Source: Desmodus rotundus
Taxonomy: Eukaryota > Chordata > Mammalia > Chiroptera > Phyllostomidae
Assembly: GCF_022682495.2 (NCBI RefSeq)
Contig: NC_071396.1
Location: 59,351,159 to 59,415,158 of the forward strand
Length of the DNA stretch: 64,000 bases
Reading direction: 5' to 3'
Shown here piece by piece: positions 1 to 11,037 of this stretch. The position numbers were made by a program, and so were the translations under genes. The notes beneath the pieces are model-generated. The model saw nothing but the letters and a program-made list of their open reading frames with translations. It did not search any database and was not told the origin of the DNA. Position 1 is the stretch's first letter; each line of letters starts with the position of its first letter.

Positions 1-176
1 TTGTTGTTCCTTTTCAAGTTCCTTTAAGTGTGAAGTTAGAGTGTTTATTTGAAGTTTTTCTTGTTTTTTGAGATAGGTCTGTAATGCTAAGAATTCTCTC
101 TTAGGATTGTTTTCCCAGTGTCTCACAGATTTTGGGTTGTTGTACTCTAATTTTCATTTGTTTCAAATTATTTTTT
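1..176 (-). mobile_element. Older L1 (copy G1), ORF2 fragment left of a HAL1 insertion
   Basis: Antisense to the start of an L1 ORF2, in the stretch after the endonuclease domain. It reads in parallel with the same stretch of the younger copies (for example near 8560-8740) but is clearly more diverged. It continues at 2182, after the HAL1 insertion. The element runs off the left edge, so its 3' end is not visible. Only fragments of the frame are open. Confidence 0.85.
163..176. repeat. Target-site duplication, left copy, of HAL1-1
   Basis: TCAAATTAT followed by a T run. The right copy at 2182-2195 reads TCAAATTATCTTTT. The two halves of the older L1 join cleanly across the pair, which defines the insertion. 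Confidence 0.75.
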
Positions 177-2181
177 TAATATATTTACTGATTATGCTAT
201 TACTGTTCTCCCATTTCCCCCCCTTCACTCCATTCCATCCTGCCCACCCCCGCCCTCCCACATTCCCCCCCCTATAGTTCATGTCCATGGGTCATACATA
301 TAAGTTCTTTGGCTTCTACATTTCCTATACTATTCTTACCCTCCCCCTGTCTATTTTCCACCTATCATTTATGCTATTTATTCTCTGTACCTTTCCCCCC
401 GTCACCCTCCCACTCCCCTATTGATAACCCTCGATGTGATCTCCATTTCTGTGGTTCTGTTCCTGTTCTAGTTGGTTGCTCAGTTTGCTTTTGTTTTTGT
501 TTTAGGTGTGGTTGTTAATAACTGTGAGTTTGCTGTCATTTTTACTATTCATATTTTTGATCTTCTTTTTCTTAGATGAATCTCTTTAATATTTCATATA
601 ATAAGGGCTTGGTGATGATGAACTCCTTGAACTTGACCTTATCTGGGAAGCACTTTATCTGCCCTTCCATTCTAAATGAAAGCTTTGCTGGATAGAGCAA
701 TCTTGGATGTAGGTCCTTCCCTTTCATGACTTGGAATACTTCTTGCCAGCCCCTTCTTGCCTGTAAGATCTCTTTTGAGAAATCAGCTGACAGAATTATG
801 GGAACTCCTTTGTAGGTAACGGTGTCCTCTTCTCTTGCTGCTTCTAAGGTTCTCTCCTTCTGTTTCATCTTGGGGAATGTAATGATGATGTGCCTTGGTG
901 TGTTCCTCCTTGGGTCCAGCTTCTTTGGGACTCTCTGAGCTTCCTGGACTTCCTGGAAGTCTATTTCCTTTGCCAGATTGGGGAAGTTCTCCTTCATTAT
1001 CTGTTCAAATAAGTTTTCAATTTCTTGGTCTTCCTCTTCTCTTTCTGGTACCCCTATAATTCAGATGTCAGAACATTTAAAGACGTCCTAGAGGTTCCTA
1101 AGCCTCTCCTCAGTTTTCTGAATTCTTGTTTCTTCATTCTTTTCTGGTTGGATGTTTCTTTCTCCCTTCTGGTCCACACTGTTGATTTGAGTCCCAGTTT
1201 CCTTTCCATCACTATTGGTTCCCTGTACATTTTCCTTTGTCTCTCTTAGCATAGCCTTCATTTTTCATCTAGTTTTCGACCAAATTCAACCAATTCTGTG
1301 AGCTTCCTGATTACCAGTGTTTTGAACTGTGCATCTGATAGGTTGGCTATCTCTTTGTCATTTAGTTGTATTTTTTCTGGAGGTTTGATCTACTCTTTCA
1401 TTTGGGCCTTTTTTTTTTTTTTTTTTTTTTTTGGTCTTGGCGTGCCTGTTACTTAAAGGGGAGGAGCCTTAGGTTTTCCTTGGGGTGGGGTAATGCTGGT
1501 CGCTGAGCTGTGACACTATGTGGGGGAGGGGCCGAGAGGGAGCAATGGCGTCTGCTCCACTCTCTGCCGGATTTCAGTCACTCCCTCTGCTACCCACAAT
1601 CAAATTGGGCCCCTCTGGTGCTGCTTCCCAAGTGGGTGGGCTTGTGCATGCTCTAGGCCCCTGTGGGTCTCTCCAGTGACCTCTCCTGTGAGGCTGGGAG
1701 TTTCTCGTGCTGCCGATCCAACCCCCATGGGTGTTCTCAGAGGTTTGAGGCTTTACTCCCCACGCTGGAGCCATGGATTACATGGTCTGCTTCGCTCGCC
1801 CACGGTTCATCCTGGTTTATCTATGTGAGAATGTGGGGCCGCGGGGTGCTACCCTCCGCTCTGCCTGCCCTGTTCTCCACCATTCTGAGTCCGGCCCTCT
1901 CGGTTTATCTGTGTGCGAATGTAGGGTTGCAGGGTCTGCTAGTGGTCATACTGCCTGCCTATCCCTCACTCCGCCAGTCTCAGTCCCGCCACAGCAACGC
2001 AAGTCCTCTCCGGCCCCCCCCCCCCCCCCCCCGGCTTTCCGTCTCCGCCCCTCCTACCGGTCTGGATGAATGTTTCTTTTTTATCTACTTGGTGTCAGAC
2101 TTCCTTGCCTTCGATTTTCTGTCAGTTCTGGTTGTGCAAGGAGGCGCATTGTGTCTACCTACACCTCCATCTTGGTTCTCC
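177..2181 (-). mobile_element. HAL1-1: near full-length HAL1 half-LINE retrotransposon
   Basis: A minus-strand element of about 2.0 kb. On the sense strand it has a GC-rich 5' UTR (about 1435-2181), an ORF1-like region (about 570-1400) and a G-rich 3' end closing in an AATAAA-like A/T tail at 177-190. No reverse transcriptase region is present, which is the defining trait of HAL1. Two homopolymers stand out: C19 at 2014-2032 and T24 at 1409-1432. The 5' end carries the CAAGATGG-type start shared with L1. The element lies inside an older L1 with a TSD of about 14 bp. It would depend on L1 ORF2 acting in trans. Its clean TSD suggests it is younger than its host L1. Confidence 0.85.
572..997 (-). 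pseudogene. HAL1-1 ORF1 remnant: RRM and C-terminal RNA-binding part
   Basis: 141 codons read from an internal methionine (MKENFPNL...). Recognisable L1 ORF1p blocks are QEAQRVPKK, the RHIII segment of the RRM region, QARRGWQEVFQVMK, and LHPRLLYPAKLSF with PDKVKFKEF of the C-terminal domain. The N-terminal coiled-coil half should lie at about 1000-1400 but is broken by stops and frameshifts. L1 ORF1p is a cytoplasmic trimeric RNA-binding chaperone of the retrotransposition RNP. This copy lacks the trimerisation part as an intact frame, so I call it a pseudogene. Confidence 0.75.
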
Positions 2182-2994
2182 TCAAATTATCTTTTGATTT
2201 ATTCTTTGATCTTGTTGTTGACCCATTCATTGTCTAATAACATATTATTTAGCTTCCATGTGTTTGCATATATTTCGGTGTTCTTCTTTTGATTGATTTC
2301 TAGTTTCAGAGAATTGTGGTTGGAAAAATGCTTGATATGATTTCAATCTTCTTACATTTATTGAGACTATTTTGTGTCCTAACATGTGGTCTATCCTAGA
2401 AAATGTTTCAGTGCATTTGAAAATTATGTGTATTCTATTGCTTTGGGGTGAAATGCTGTGAAGATATTAATTAAATCCATTTGATTTAGTGTTTCATTTA
2501 AGGCTTCTGTCTCCTTGATTTTCTGCCTGGAACATCTATCCATTGAAGTCAATGAAGTTTTAAAACCCTGACTATGATTGTATATCTGTCTATATCTCCA
2601 TTTATGACCATCAGGATTTGTTTCACAAATTTAGGTGCTCCTATTTTGGGTGTATGTTTATTAGGGTTATATACTCTTGTTGGATTGTTCCCTTTATCAT
2701 AATGTGATGTCCTTTTTTGCTCTCTTACTATAGCCTTAGTTTTAAAGTTTATTTTGTTGGATATAAGTGCTGCTACCACAGGTTTATTTTCTTTTCCATC
2801 CCTTTAATTTAGTCTGTGTGTATCTTTTGATCTGAAATAAGTCTCTTTGAGGCAGCAAATATATGGGTCTTATTTGCTTATCCATTCAGCTACCCTATGT
2901 CTTTTGGTTGGACCCTTTAAGCCATTTACATTTAAAATGATTATAGGTAGACATGTATGTAGTGCCATTTTATTGTTAGACTGTATTTTTCTGT

Positions 2995-3050
2995 TTTTTT
3001 TCTTTCTCCCCCTCCTCCTTCTCCTTCTTCTTCTTCTTCTTCTTCTCACT
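2995..3050 (-). repeat. GA-rich simple repeat between L1 ORF1 and ORF2
   Basis: On the plus strand this is a CTC then CTT triplet run; on the L1 sense strand GAA/GAG. The same spot in the sister copy at 35035-35097 is also GA-rich, so the tract belongs to this older L1 subfamily and has drifted in length. Confidence 0.8.
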
Positions 3051-3167
3051 TTAATATTTGCTGCAGTTCTGGTTTGCTGTTCACAAACTCCATTAGCTTT
3101 TCCTTGTCTGGGAAACTCCTTATTTCTCCTTTAATTTTAAATGATAGCCTTGCTGGGTAAAGTAGCC

Positions 3168-3383
3168 TTAATGCAGGTCTTTGCTTTTCATCACCCTGAA
3201 TACTTCACGCCACTCCCTTCTGGCCAGTAATGCTTCTGATGAGTAAGCAGATGACAGTCTAATTGGGGCTCCTTTGTGGGTCAATACCTGCTTTTCTCTT
3301 GAAGCTTTTAGATTTCTCTCTTTGTCTTTAAGTCTTATCATTTTAATTATAATGTCTCTCAGTGTAGACCTCTTTGAATCCAA
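3168..3383 (-). pseudogene. L1 G1 ORF1 remnant, RRM/C-terminal part
   Basis: 71 codons open. It keeps RDIIIKMIRLKDKERNLKA and then the segment ending EWREVFRVMKSKDLH, the usual order of L1 ORF1p near the RRM/CTD boundary. ORF1 as a whole spans about 3050-3920 and is interrupted by stops and frameshifts. It is a fossil with no function to be inferred. Confidence 0.7.
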
Positions 3384-4818
3384 CTTGTTTGGGACTCTCT
3401 CAGCTTCCTGAACTTGTGTGTTTTTCCTTCACCAGATTAGGGAAGTCTTCAGTCATTATTTCTTCAAATAGGTTCTCAATCCTTTGCACACACTTTTCTT
3501 CTTCTGGTATTCCCATGATGCAGATGTTGTCACGCTTCGTGTTGTACAAAATGTTTCTGAAGCTCTCCTCATTTTTTTAAGCCATTTTTCTTTTCTTTTT
3601 TTCTTTTTTTTTTTTCCATTTTTCTTCTTGCTGCTTTGTCTGATTGTTTTTTTCTACCTTGTCTTCCAATCACTGATTTGATACTCTGCTTCATCTAACT
3701 TACTGTTTATTCCTTCCAGTGTATTATTTATTTCAGATAGTGCTTTCTTTATTTCTAACTGGTCCTTTTTTTATATTCTATGTCTGTTTTTCATGCTGTT
3801 GAGTATCCTAATAATCATTACTTTAACCTCTCTATCTAATAAATTGGTTGTCTCCATTTCATCTAGTTCCTCTGGAAGATTCTCCAGTTCCTTCATTTAG
3901 GGTATGTTGCTTTGCATTTTCATTTTGGCTGCTTCTTTGTAGTTTCCACTTTAGCTGTTAAACTCTTTGGTTGCTGAACTAATCAAACTGTAATCAGCAT
4001 ACTGGCTTAATCCCCACAGGATGGAGCAGTGTAATTCCTGCAGGCAGCCTATTGCTTTCCCCTCGGGCTGATGTCATTTGGAGAGGAATACTGTGCCTGA
4101 GCAAGATGGCTTCTGCAGTTTGGGCAATGAATCTGCACAGTCATTCTTGCAGCTGTTCCTTCAGTTCACTCCCCAGAGTCACCTACCACAGACTTTCTTC
4201 AAGTGTCTGTAGTCCACTCTGCCCTCTCTCTACTGAAGCCCACAATAAGTGGCTACAAATGAAATTTTTTGACATGGCCCTTTAAGTGGCTCTCTGAGTC
4301 TCCAATTATCTCTCCCTGGCAGAAAGAACCCTGCTGCTTTTCACAGCTCAGTGTCTTCTGGGTTCCTTTCTGGATCTGGTGCTGTAGGCTGGGAAGCCAA
4401 GATTGGGGTTTAGACATCCCACCCATCAAGGGGAATCCCACAGACACTGAAATATCCCTTCAGACCTTCAGCTGCCACCATAGGAGTCCATCCAGCCCTC
4501 TCATGACTCCTCCACAACCTCTACCAGTCGTGTGGTGAAGTGGTTTCTTCTGTCCTTTGTTAAAAGACTTCTCTCCAGCTAATGTTAAATTAGTTATTCA
4601 GGGTGGATTTCTCTACAATTTAGTTGTAATTCCAGATTGGTCCTAGATAAGGTTATTGAAGCTTCCACTTACTCTTCCACCATCTTCTATCTTGGGAATT
4701 TATTCTTTAAGTTGGACTCCTGCAAGGAGTTGTAGGGAGGGGACTGTAATTGATTAACTTGGGCTACTTTCCTCTGCTCCTCCTTGTAATTAGTTTCCGC
4801 TGAATTGATTAACTCAAA

Positions 4819-4834
4819 CTAGTTTCTTTTCTAA
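4819..4834. repeat. Left copy of the 16-bp near-repeat flanking the HAL1-L1 composite
   Basis: CTAGTTTCTTTTCTAA here against CTAGTTCTTTTTCTTA at 12187-12202, 13 of 16 identical. The repeats lie just outside the HAL1 3' end on the left and just outside the L1-A 5' end on the right, as a single TSD would. Confidence 0.6.
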
Positions 4835-5332
4835 AATATATTTATTGATTATGCTATTACAGTTGTCCCATATCCCCCCCTTCACTCCATTCCATCGTGC
4901 CCACCCCCGCCCTCCCACATTCCCCCCTATAGTTCATGTCCATGGGTCATACTTATAAGTTCTTTGGCTTCTACATTTCCTATACTATTCTTACCCTCCC
5001 CCTGTCTATTATCCACCTACCATTTATGCTACTTATTCTCTGTACCTTTCCCCCCTTTTCTCCCCCTCCCACTCCCCTATTGATAACCCTCCGTGTGATC
5101 TCCATTTCTGTGGTTCTGTTCCTGTTCTAGTTGGTTGCTTAGTTTGCTTTTGGTTTTGTTTTAGGTGTGGTTGTTAATAACTGTGAGTTTGCTGTCATTT
5201 TTAGTGTTCATATTTTTGATCTTCTTTTTTCTTAGATAAATCCCTATAACATTTCATGTAATAAGGGCTTGGTGATGATGAACTCCTTTAACTTGACCTT
5301 ATCTGAGCAGCAATTTATCTGCCCTTCCATTC
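4835..5332 (-). mobile_element. HAL1-2: 5'-truncated HAL1 (3' half only)
   Basis: Nearly identical in order to 180-665: the C-rich block, the block around 4936-5040, and the block ending at TGCCCTTCCATTC. At 5332 the HAL1 similarity stops in mid-sequence and a T10 run follows. HAL1 does not resume on the far side of L1-A. The break is therefore a true 5' end of this HAL1 segment, not an interruption. The 3' end lies directly against the left flanking repeat. Confidence 0.85.
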
Positions 5333-5342
5333 TTTTTTTTTT

Positions 5343-5429
5343 CTTAGTCTAGCAACATATAAAAAGTGAAACTTTATTTAAAAATGATATTTTCTATTTA
5401 ATGCTTAAAATATATCTAACATGTCATTG
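5343..5429 (-). other. 87-bp non-L1 segment with AATAAA and A10 tail
   Basis: On the minus strand this segment follows the A-rich tail of L1-A. It carries AATAAA at 5378-5373, and about 30 nt later it ends in A10 (T10 on the plus strand, 5333-5342). That is the layout of a genuine cleavage and polyadenylation site. It matches no part of L1 or HAL1 in the window. It may be a 3' transduction of L1-A or the 3' UTR end of a cellular mRNA captured by template switching. I cannot name a source gene. Confidence 0.6.
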
Positions 5430-5725
5430 TTTTTTTTGTTTTGATTTGTTATTTTTTTAATTTTTTTTTAAATTTATTTATTGTTATTCAATTACAGTTG
5501 TAAGCCTTTTCTCCCCATCCCTCCACCCCACCCCAGGTGAACCCACCGCCCTCCCCCACCTCCATCCTCCCCCATGGTTTTGTCCATGTGTCCTTTATAG
5601 TAGTTCCTGTAATCCCCTCGTCCCACTGTCCCCGCAGCGCCCCCTCCTCCCGCCCTGGTTATTGTTAGATTGTTCTTAACTTCAATGTCTCTGGTTATAT
5701 TTTGTTTGCTTTTTTCTTCTCTTGA

Positions 5726-8700
5726 TTATGTCCCAGTTAAAGGTGAGATCATATGGTATTTGTCCCTCACTGCCTGGCTTATTTCAGTTAGCATAATGCT
5801 ATCCAGTTTCATCCATGCTGTTGCAAAGGGTATAAGCTCCTTCTTTCTCTCTGCTGCATAGAATTCCATTGTGGAAATATACCATACTTTTTGGATCCAC
5901 TCGTTTGCTGATGGGCACTTCGGTTGCTTCCAGTACTTGGCTATTGTAAATTGTGCTGCTATGAACATTGGGGTGCACAGGTTCTTTTGGATTGGTGTTT
6001 CAGGGTTCTTAGGGTATAATCCCAGCAGCGGAATTGCTGGGTCAAAGGGCAGTTCCATTTTTAGTTTTCTGAGGAAATTCCATACTGTTTTCCACAGTGG
6101 CCTCACCAGTATGCATTCCCACCAACAGTGCACTAGGGTTCCCTTTTCTCCGCATCCTATCCAACATTCGTTTGTGGATTTGTTTATGTTGGCCACTCTG
6201 ACTGGTGTGAGATGGTACCTCATTGTGGTTTTAATTTGCATCTCTCTGATGGCTAGTGAGGCTGAGCATCTTTTCATATGTCTCTGGGCCCTCTGTATGT
6301 CTTCCTTGGAGAAGTGTCTGTTCAAGTCCTTTGCCCATTTTTTCATTGGGTTGTTTGTCTTCCTGGAGTGGAGTCGTGTGAGTTCTTTATATATTTTGGA
6401 GATCAGGCCCTTGTCTGAGGTATCATTGGCAAATATGTTTTCGCATATTGTTGGTTCTCTTTGTAATTTGGTGCTGTTTTCTTTAGCCATGCAGAAGCTC
6501 TTTATTTTGATGAGGTCCCATTTGTTTATTCTTTCCTTTATGTCCCTTGCTTTAGGGGATGTGTCTGTGAGGATGTTGCTGCGTGGAATGTCTGAGATTT
6601 TCCTGCCAATGTTTTCCTCAAGGACTTTTATGGTGTTACGACTTATATTTAAGTCTTTTATCCATCTTGAGTTTATTTTTGTGTGTGGCATAAGTTGGTG
6701 ATCAAGTTTCATTTTTTTGCACATAGCTGTCCAGACTTCCCAACACCATCTGTTGAAGAGGCTGTTTTTGCTCCATTTTATGCTCCTGCCTCCTTTGTCA
6801 AATATTAATTGACCGTATAGACTTGAGTTTATTTCTGGGCTCTCTGTTCTGTTCCATTGGTCAATATGCCTGTTTTTATGCCAGTACCAGGCTGTTTTGA
6901 TGACAGTGGCCTTGGAATACAGTTTGATATCAGGTATTGTGATCCCTCCTGCTTTGTTCTTCTTTCTCAAAGTTGCTGCAGCTATTCAGGGTCATTTATG
7001 GTTCCATATGAATTTCTGAAATGTTTGTTCTATATCTGTGAAATATGTCGTGGGTACTCTAATAGGAATTGCATTGAATCTATAAATTGCTTTGGGTAGT
7101 ATGGCCATTTTGATGATGTTAATTCTTCCAATCCATGAGCATGGTACATGCTTCCATTTGTTTGTATCTTCCTTATTTCTTTCTTCAGTGTTGTGTAGTT
7201 TTCTGAGTACAGGTCTTTTACCTCCTTGGTTAGGTTTATTCCTAGGTACTTGATTTTTCCTGTTGCTATATCAAATGGGATTTTTTTTCCTGATTTCTGT
7301 TTCTGCAGTTTCGTTGCTGGTGCACAGGAATGCCTTTGATTTCTGGGTATTGACTCTGTATCCAGCTGTTTTACCAAATTCATTTATTACATCGAGAATT
7401 TTTTTGGTGGAGTCTATAGGGTTTTCCATGTACACTATCATGTTGTTCGCAAACAGGGACAGTTTCAATTCCTCCTTTCCAATTTGAACACCTTTTATTG
7501 CTTTTTCTTGTCTGATTGCTGTAGCTAGGACTTCCAATACTATGTTGAATAGGAGTGGTGAAGGAGGGCATCCTTGTCTTGTTCCTGATCTTAGTGGGAA
7601 AGCTCTAAGTTTTTGTCCATTGAGTGTGATGTTGGCTGTAGGTCTCTCATATATGGCCTTTATTATCTTGAGGACTGCTCCCCTTATTCCCACTTTGCTG
7701 ACTGTTTTTATCAGAAATGGGTGCTGTATCTTATGGAACGCTTTTTCCGCATCTATTGATATGATCATGTGATTTTTGTCTTTGCTGTTGTTGATGTGAT
7801 GTATTATGTTTATTGATTTGCGAATATTGTACCATCCTTGCATCCCTGGGATGAATCCCACTTGTTCATGGTGGATGATCTTTTTAATGTATTGCTGGAT
7901 GCGATTTGCTAATATTTTGTTGAGAATTTTAGCGTCTATGTTCATCACTGATATTGGCCTGAAGTTTTCTTTCTTCATTGTGTCTTTATCTGGTTTTGGG
8001 ATTAGGATGATGCTGGCTTCATAAAAAGAGTTTGGGAGTCTTCCATCAGTTTAGATTTTTTCGAATAGTCTGTGAAGGATAGGGGTTAGCTCTTCCTTAA
8101 ATGCTTTGTAGAAATCTCCTGTGAAACCATCTGGTCCAGGGATTTTGTGTGATGGGAGTGTTTTGATAACTGCTTCAATTTCCTTTGCTGTTATTGGTCT
8201 GTTCAGGTTTTCTGCTTCTTCTTCATTCAGTTTTGGAAGATTATATTTTTCTAGAAATGTGTCCATTTCCCCTAGGTTTTCAAATTTCTTAGCATACAGT
8301 TCTTCATAGTAATTTCTTACAATCCTTTGTATTTCTGTGGTATCAGTTGTAATCTCTCCTCTTTCATTTCTAATTCTGTTTATTTGGATCCTCTCTCTTT
8401 TCTTCTTGATGAGCCTACTTAAAGGCTTGTCGATTTTGTTTATCTTTTCAAACAACCAGCTCCTGGATTCATTGATCCTTAGAACTATGCTTTTAGTCTC
8501 TATGTCATTTAGTTCTGCTCTGATCTTGGTTATTTCCTTCCTTGTGCTTGCTCTGGGCTGTATTTGTTGTTGTTCCTCCAGTTCTTGTAGGCGTAGGGTT
8601 AGGTTGTTTGTTTGAACTGTTTCTATCTTCCTAAGGTAGGCCTGTATTGCTATGAATTTCCCTCTAAGGACTGCCTTTGCTGTGTCCCATAGGTTTTGGG

Positions 8701-9540
8701 TTGTTGTGAGTTCGTTTTCATTTGTTTCCAGGAAGTTTTTGATTTCTTCCCTAATCTCGTTCTTGACCCATTCATTGTTTAATAGCATGCTATTCAGTCT
8801 CCCTGATTTTGAGTGTTTTGGGTTTTTTCCTTTGGGGTTGGTTTCTAGTTTCAGTCCCTTGTGGTCAGAGAAAATGCTTGATATGATTTCAATTTTTTTT
8901 TAATTTGTTGAGGCTTGCTTTGTGTCCTATCATGTGGTCTATCTTTGAAAATGTTCAATGTGCATTTGAAAAGAATGTGTATTTTGCTTCTTTGGGATGA
9001 AAAGCTCTGTATATATCAGTTAAGTCCATTTCCTCTAGGATATTGTTAAGTGACACAATATCTTTGTTGGTATTTTTTTTGGAAGACCTGTCCATTTTTG
9101 ACAGTGGGTGTTAAAGTCCCCTACTATAATTGTGTTGCTGTCAATATCTTTCTTGAAATCCTCCAAGATTTTCTTTATATATTTCGGTGATCCTATGTTG
9201 GGTGCATATATATTTACAATGTTTATGTTTTCTTGGTGGATTCTTCCTTTGAGTATTATGAAGTGACCTTCTGAGTCTCTCTTTATGGCCCTTCTTTGGA
9301 AGTCTATTTTGTCTGATACGAGTATTGCTACCCCTGCCTTTTTTTTCCTGTCCGTTTGCTTGGAAAATTTGTTTCCATCCCTTCACTTTCAGTCTGTGTA
9401 AGTCTTTTGTCCTGAGATGGGTCTCTTGTAGGCAGCATATGTGTGGGTCATGTTTTCTTATCCATTCAGCTATTCTATGTCTTTTGATTGGAGCATTTAG
9501 TCCATTTACATTTAAGGTTATTATCGATAGCTACTTATTC
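5726..9540 (-). pseudogene. L1-A ORF2: endonuclease and reverse transcriptase, frameshifted
   Basis: ORF2p nicks target DNA (AP-type endonuclease) and reverse-transcribes L1 RNA in place. The frame is split: endonuclease remnants at 9141-9386; 245 codons at 8051-8788 with PGPDGFTG; 235 codons at 7271-7978 with the [11 protein letters not shown] motif; and 414 C-terminal codons at 5726-6970 with the Cys/His-rich region. The RT catalytic motif reads FANN rather than FADD, which by itself should abolish catalysis. The usual first ATG is lost and an in-frame TAG follows within five codons, a state shared with L1-B. The endonuclease GDFN region carries a one-base deletion in a C run. Confidence 0.88.
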
Positions 9541-10521
9541 ATTGCTGTTTTTCCATACCTGTGTTCCTCTCTCCTTCTCTTTTCCTTCCTTTCCTTAAAG
9601 CAGTTCCTTTAGCATCTCTTGCAGAGCAGGTTTGGTGGAGCTGTATTCTTTCAGACTTCTTTTGTCTGGGAAACTCTTTCTTTGGCCTTCTATCTTGATT
9701 GAGAGCCTTGCTGGGTAAAGTAGTCTTGGTTGCAGGCCTCTGGTTCTCAACTTGGAATATTTTTTGCCATTGTCTTCTGGCTTGGAGCATTTCCATTCAG
9801 AAGTCAGTTGCTAACCTTATTGGGGCTCCTTGTATGTTACTTCCTTTTTCTCCCTTGCTGCCTTTAAGATACTCTCTTTGTCTTGGAATTTTGCCATTTT
9901 AATTATGATGTGTCTTGCACTGGGTCTCTTTGGGTTCCTCTTGCTTGGGACTCTCTGTGATTCCTGGATTTGGGTGACTTTTTCTCTCCTCAGATTAGGG
10001 AAATTTTCCATCATTACTTTTTCAAACAGGTTTTCTATCCCTTGCTCTTCTTCTCCTTCTGGTATTCCTATTATACGGATATTGTTACGTTTCATGTTGC
10101 CCTGCATTTCCCTTATTGCCTCTATATTCTTTCTGAGCCTCTTTTCCTTTTCTTGCTCTTTCTGGGTGTTTTTTTCTACTTTGTCCTCCAGCTCACTGAT
10201 CCGATCCTCTGCTTCATCAAGTCTGCTTTTCATTCCTTCTACTGTGTTCTTCAATTCAGAAATTGTATTCTTCATTTCCTCTTGGCCCTTGTTGATAGTT
10301 TCTATTTCCTTTTTCATGTTGATATAGTTTGCAGTGAGTTCACTGTATTTTCCTTGTAGTTTCTTGTAGTTCTCTTTGAGCTCAGAGAGCTCAGTGAGCT
10401 TCCTGATGACCATTGCTTTCAACTCAGTATCTGATAGTTGACTTTCCTCTTTTTCAGTTCGCATTCTTTCTGAGGCTTCCTCCTTTCGTTTCATTTGGGA
10501 ATTTTTTCTTTGTCTTCCCAT
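9540..10521 (-). pseudogene. L1-A ORF1: RNA-binding protein, frameshifted
   Basis: Opens with MGRQRKNSQMKRKEEASERM and runs 234 codons to 9817. Residues about 40-140 are heptad-rich and Glu/Lys-rich (coiled coil). The RRM region follows with IRIIGIPEGEEEQGIENLF and ends at AREKKEVTYKEPQ. A one-base deletion in a G run then shifts the frame. The C-terminal domain is still readable out of frame at 9539-9796. A full family member here would be about 330 residues. The same deletion occurs in L1-C. Confidence 0.85.
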
Positions 10522-10733
10522 TGTTTGTGTAACTCTTCTTGTTAGCCTCTGCTTCTTAAATTGATGTATTCTGACTCCCTGGGTTTATGGTAGAAACTTC
10601 TATGGTAGAATGCCAATGGGATTCAGTGGTGCTGTCTCCTTAATCTCCTGTGCTCACTGGTCTTGAGCTGACGTTTATGGGTGTAACACCGTCTTACGCT
10701 GGTCTTTTCAGCACTCCAGGTTTTGTTGTATCA

Positions 10734-11037
10734 CCTGTGGGAGAAAGAGGAATGGGGGCAAAGAAAAAAAAAACCGAAGGAGGGAAAAAGGGAATAGAAA
10801 AGGAAAGGAAGGAAGGGAGTAGGAATAAAGAAGGATCGGAGGCAAGATAAGAAGGAATTTTTTGACAAAAATTAAAACAACAGAATAAATAAAAGAAGGC
10901 AGGAAGAACGAATAAAAAAGGTAAAGGATGGAAGGAAAAAGGAATAAAAAAAAGAAAGAAGGACAGAAAGGAAGAAGGAATTGAGGGGGAAAGGAGGAAA
11001 GAAAAAAGAAGAAGGAAAAAAAAAAAAGGTCTGCTGC
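10734..11037 (-). promoter_or_regulatory. L1-A 5' UTR pyrimidine tract ending in CACAG|GTGATA
   Basis: Purine-rich on the plus strand, pyrimidine-rich on the L1 sense strand, about 300 nt long. It ends in CACAG (10739-10735) directly followed by GTGATA. The layout is that of a 3' splice site abutting a 5' splice site, about 210 nt upstream of the ORF1 ATG. The donor half is weaker here (GTGATA) than in the other three copies (GTGAGA). Splicing is inferred from sequence only. Confidence 0.45.

Larger units (their letters stand above)
2182..4694 (-). mobile_element. Older L1 (copy G1), 5' part: ORF2 start, ORF1, 5' UTR
   Basis: Continuation of the older L1 interrupted at 176. On the sense strand: 5' UTR from about 4694 (start CCAAGATAGAAGATGG) to about 3925, degraded ORF1 at about 3050-3920, a purine-rich inter-ORF spacer (2995-3050), then the ORF2 endonuclease region at about 2190-2990. 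It belongs to the same subfamily as the copy starting at 33359: similar 5' start, similar GA-rich spacer and similar ORF1 wording. No frame is intact. Confidence 0.85.

Noticed and set aside
1520..2292. Overlapping GC-rich frames of up to 209 codons as genes
   Set aside because: They lie antisense in the HAL1-1 5' UTR, run through the C19 homopolymer and have no family motifs.
5871..6701. 276-codon plus-strand frame as a host membrane protein gene
   Set aside because: It is exactly antisense to L1-A ORF2, and the same peptide recurs opposite other L1 copies. Listed only as a low-interest finding.
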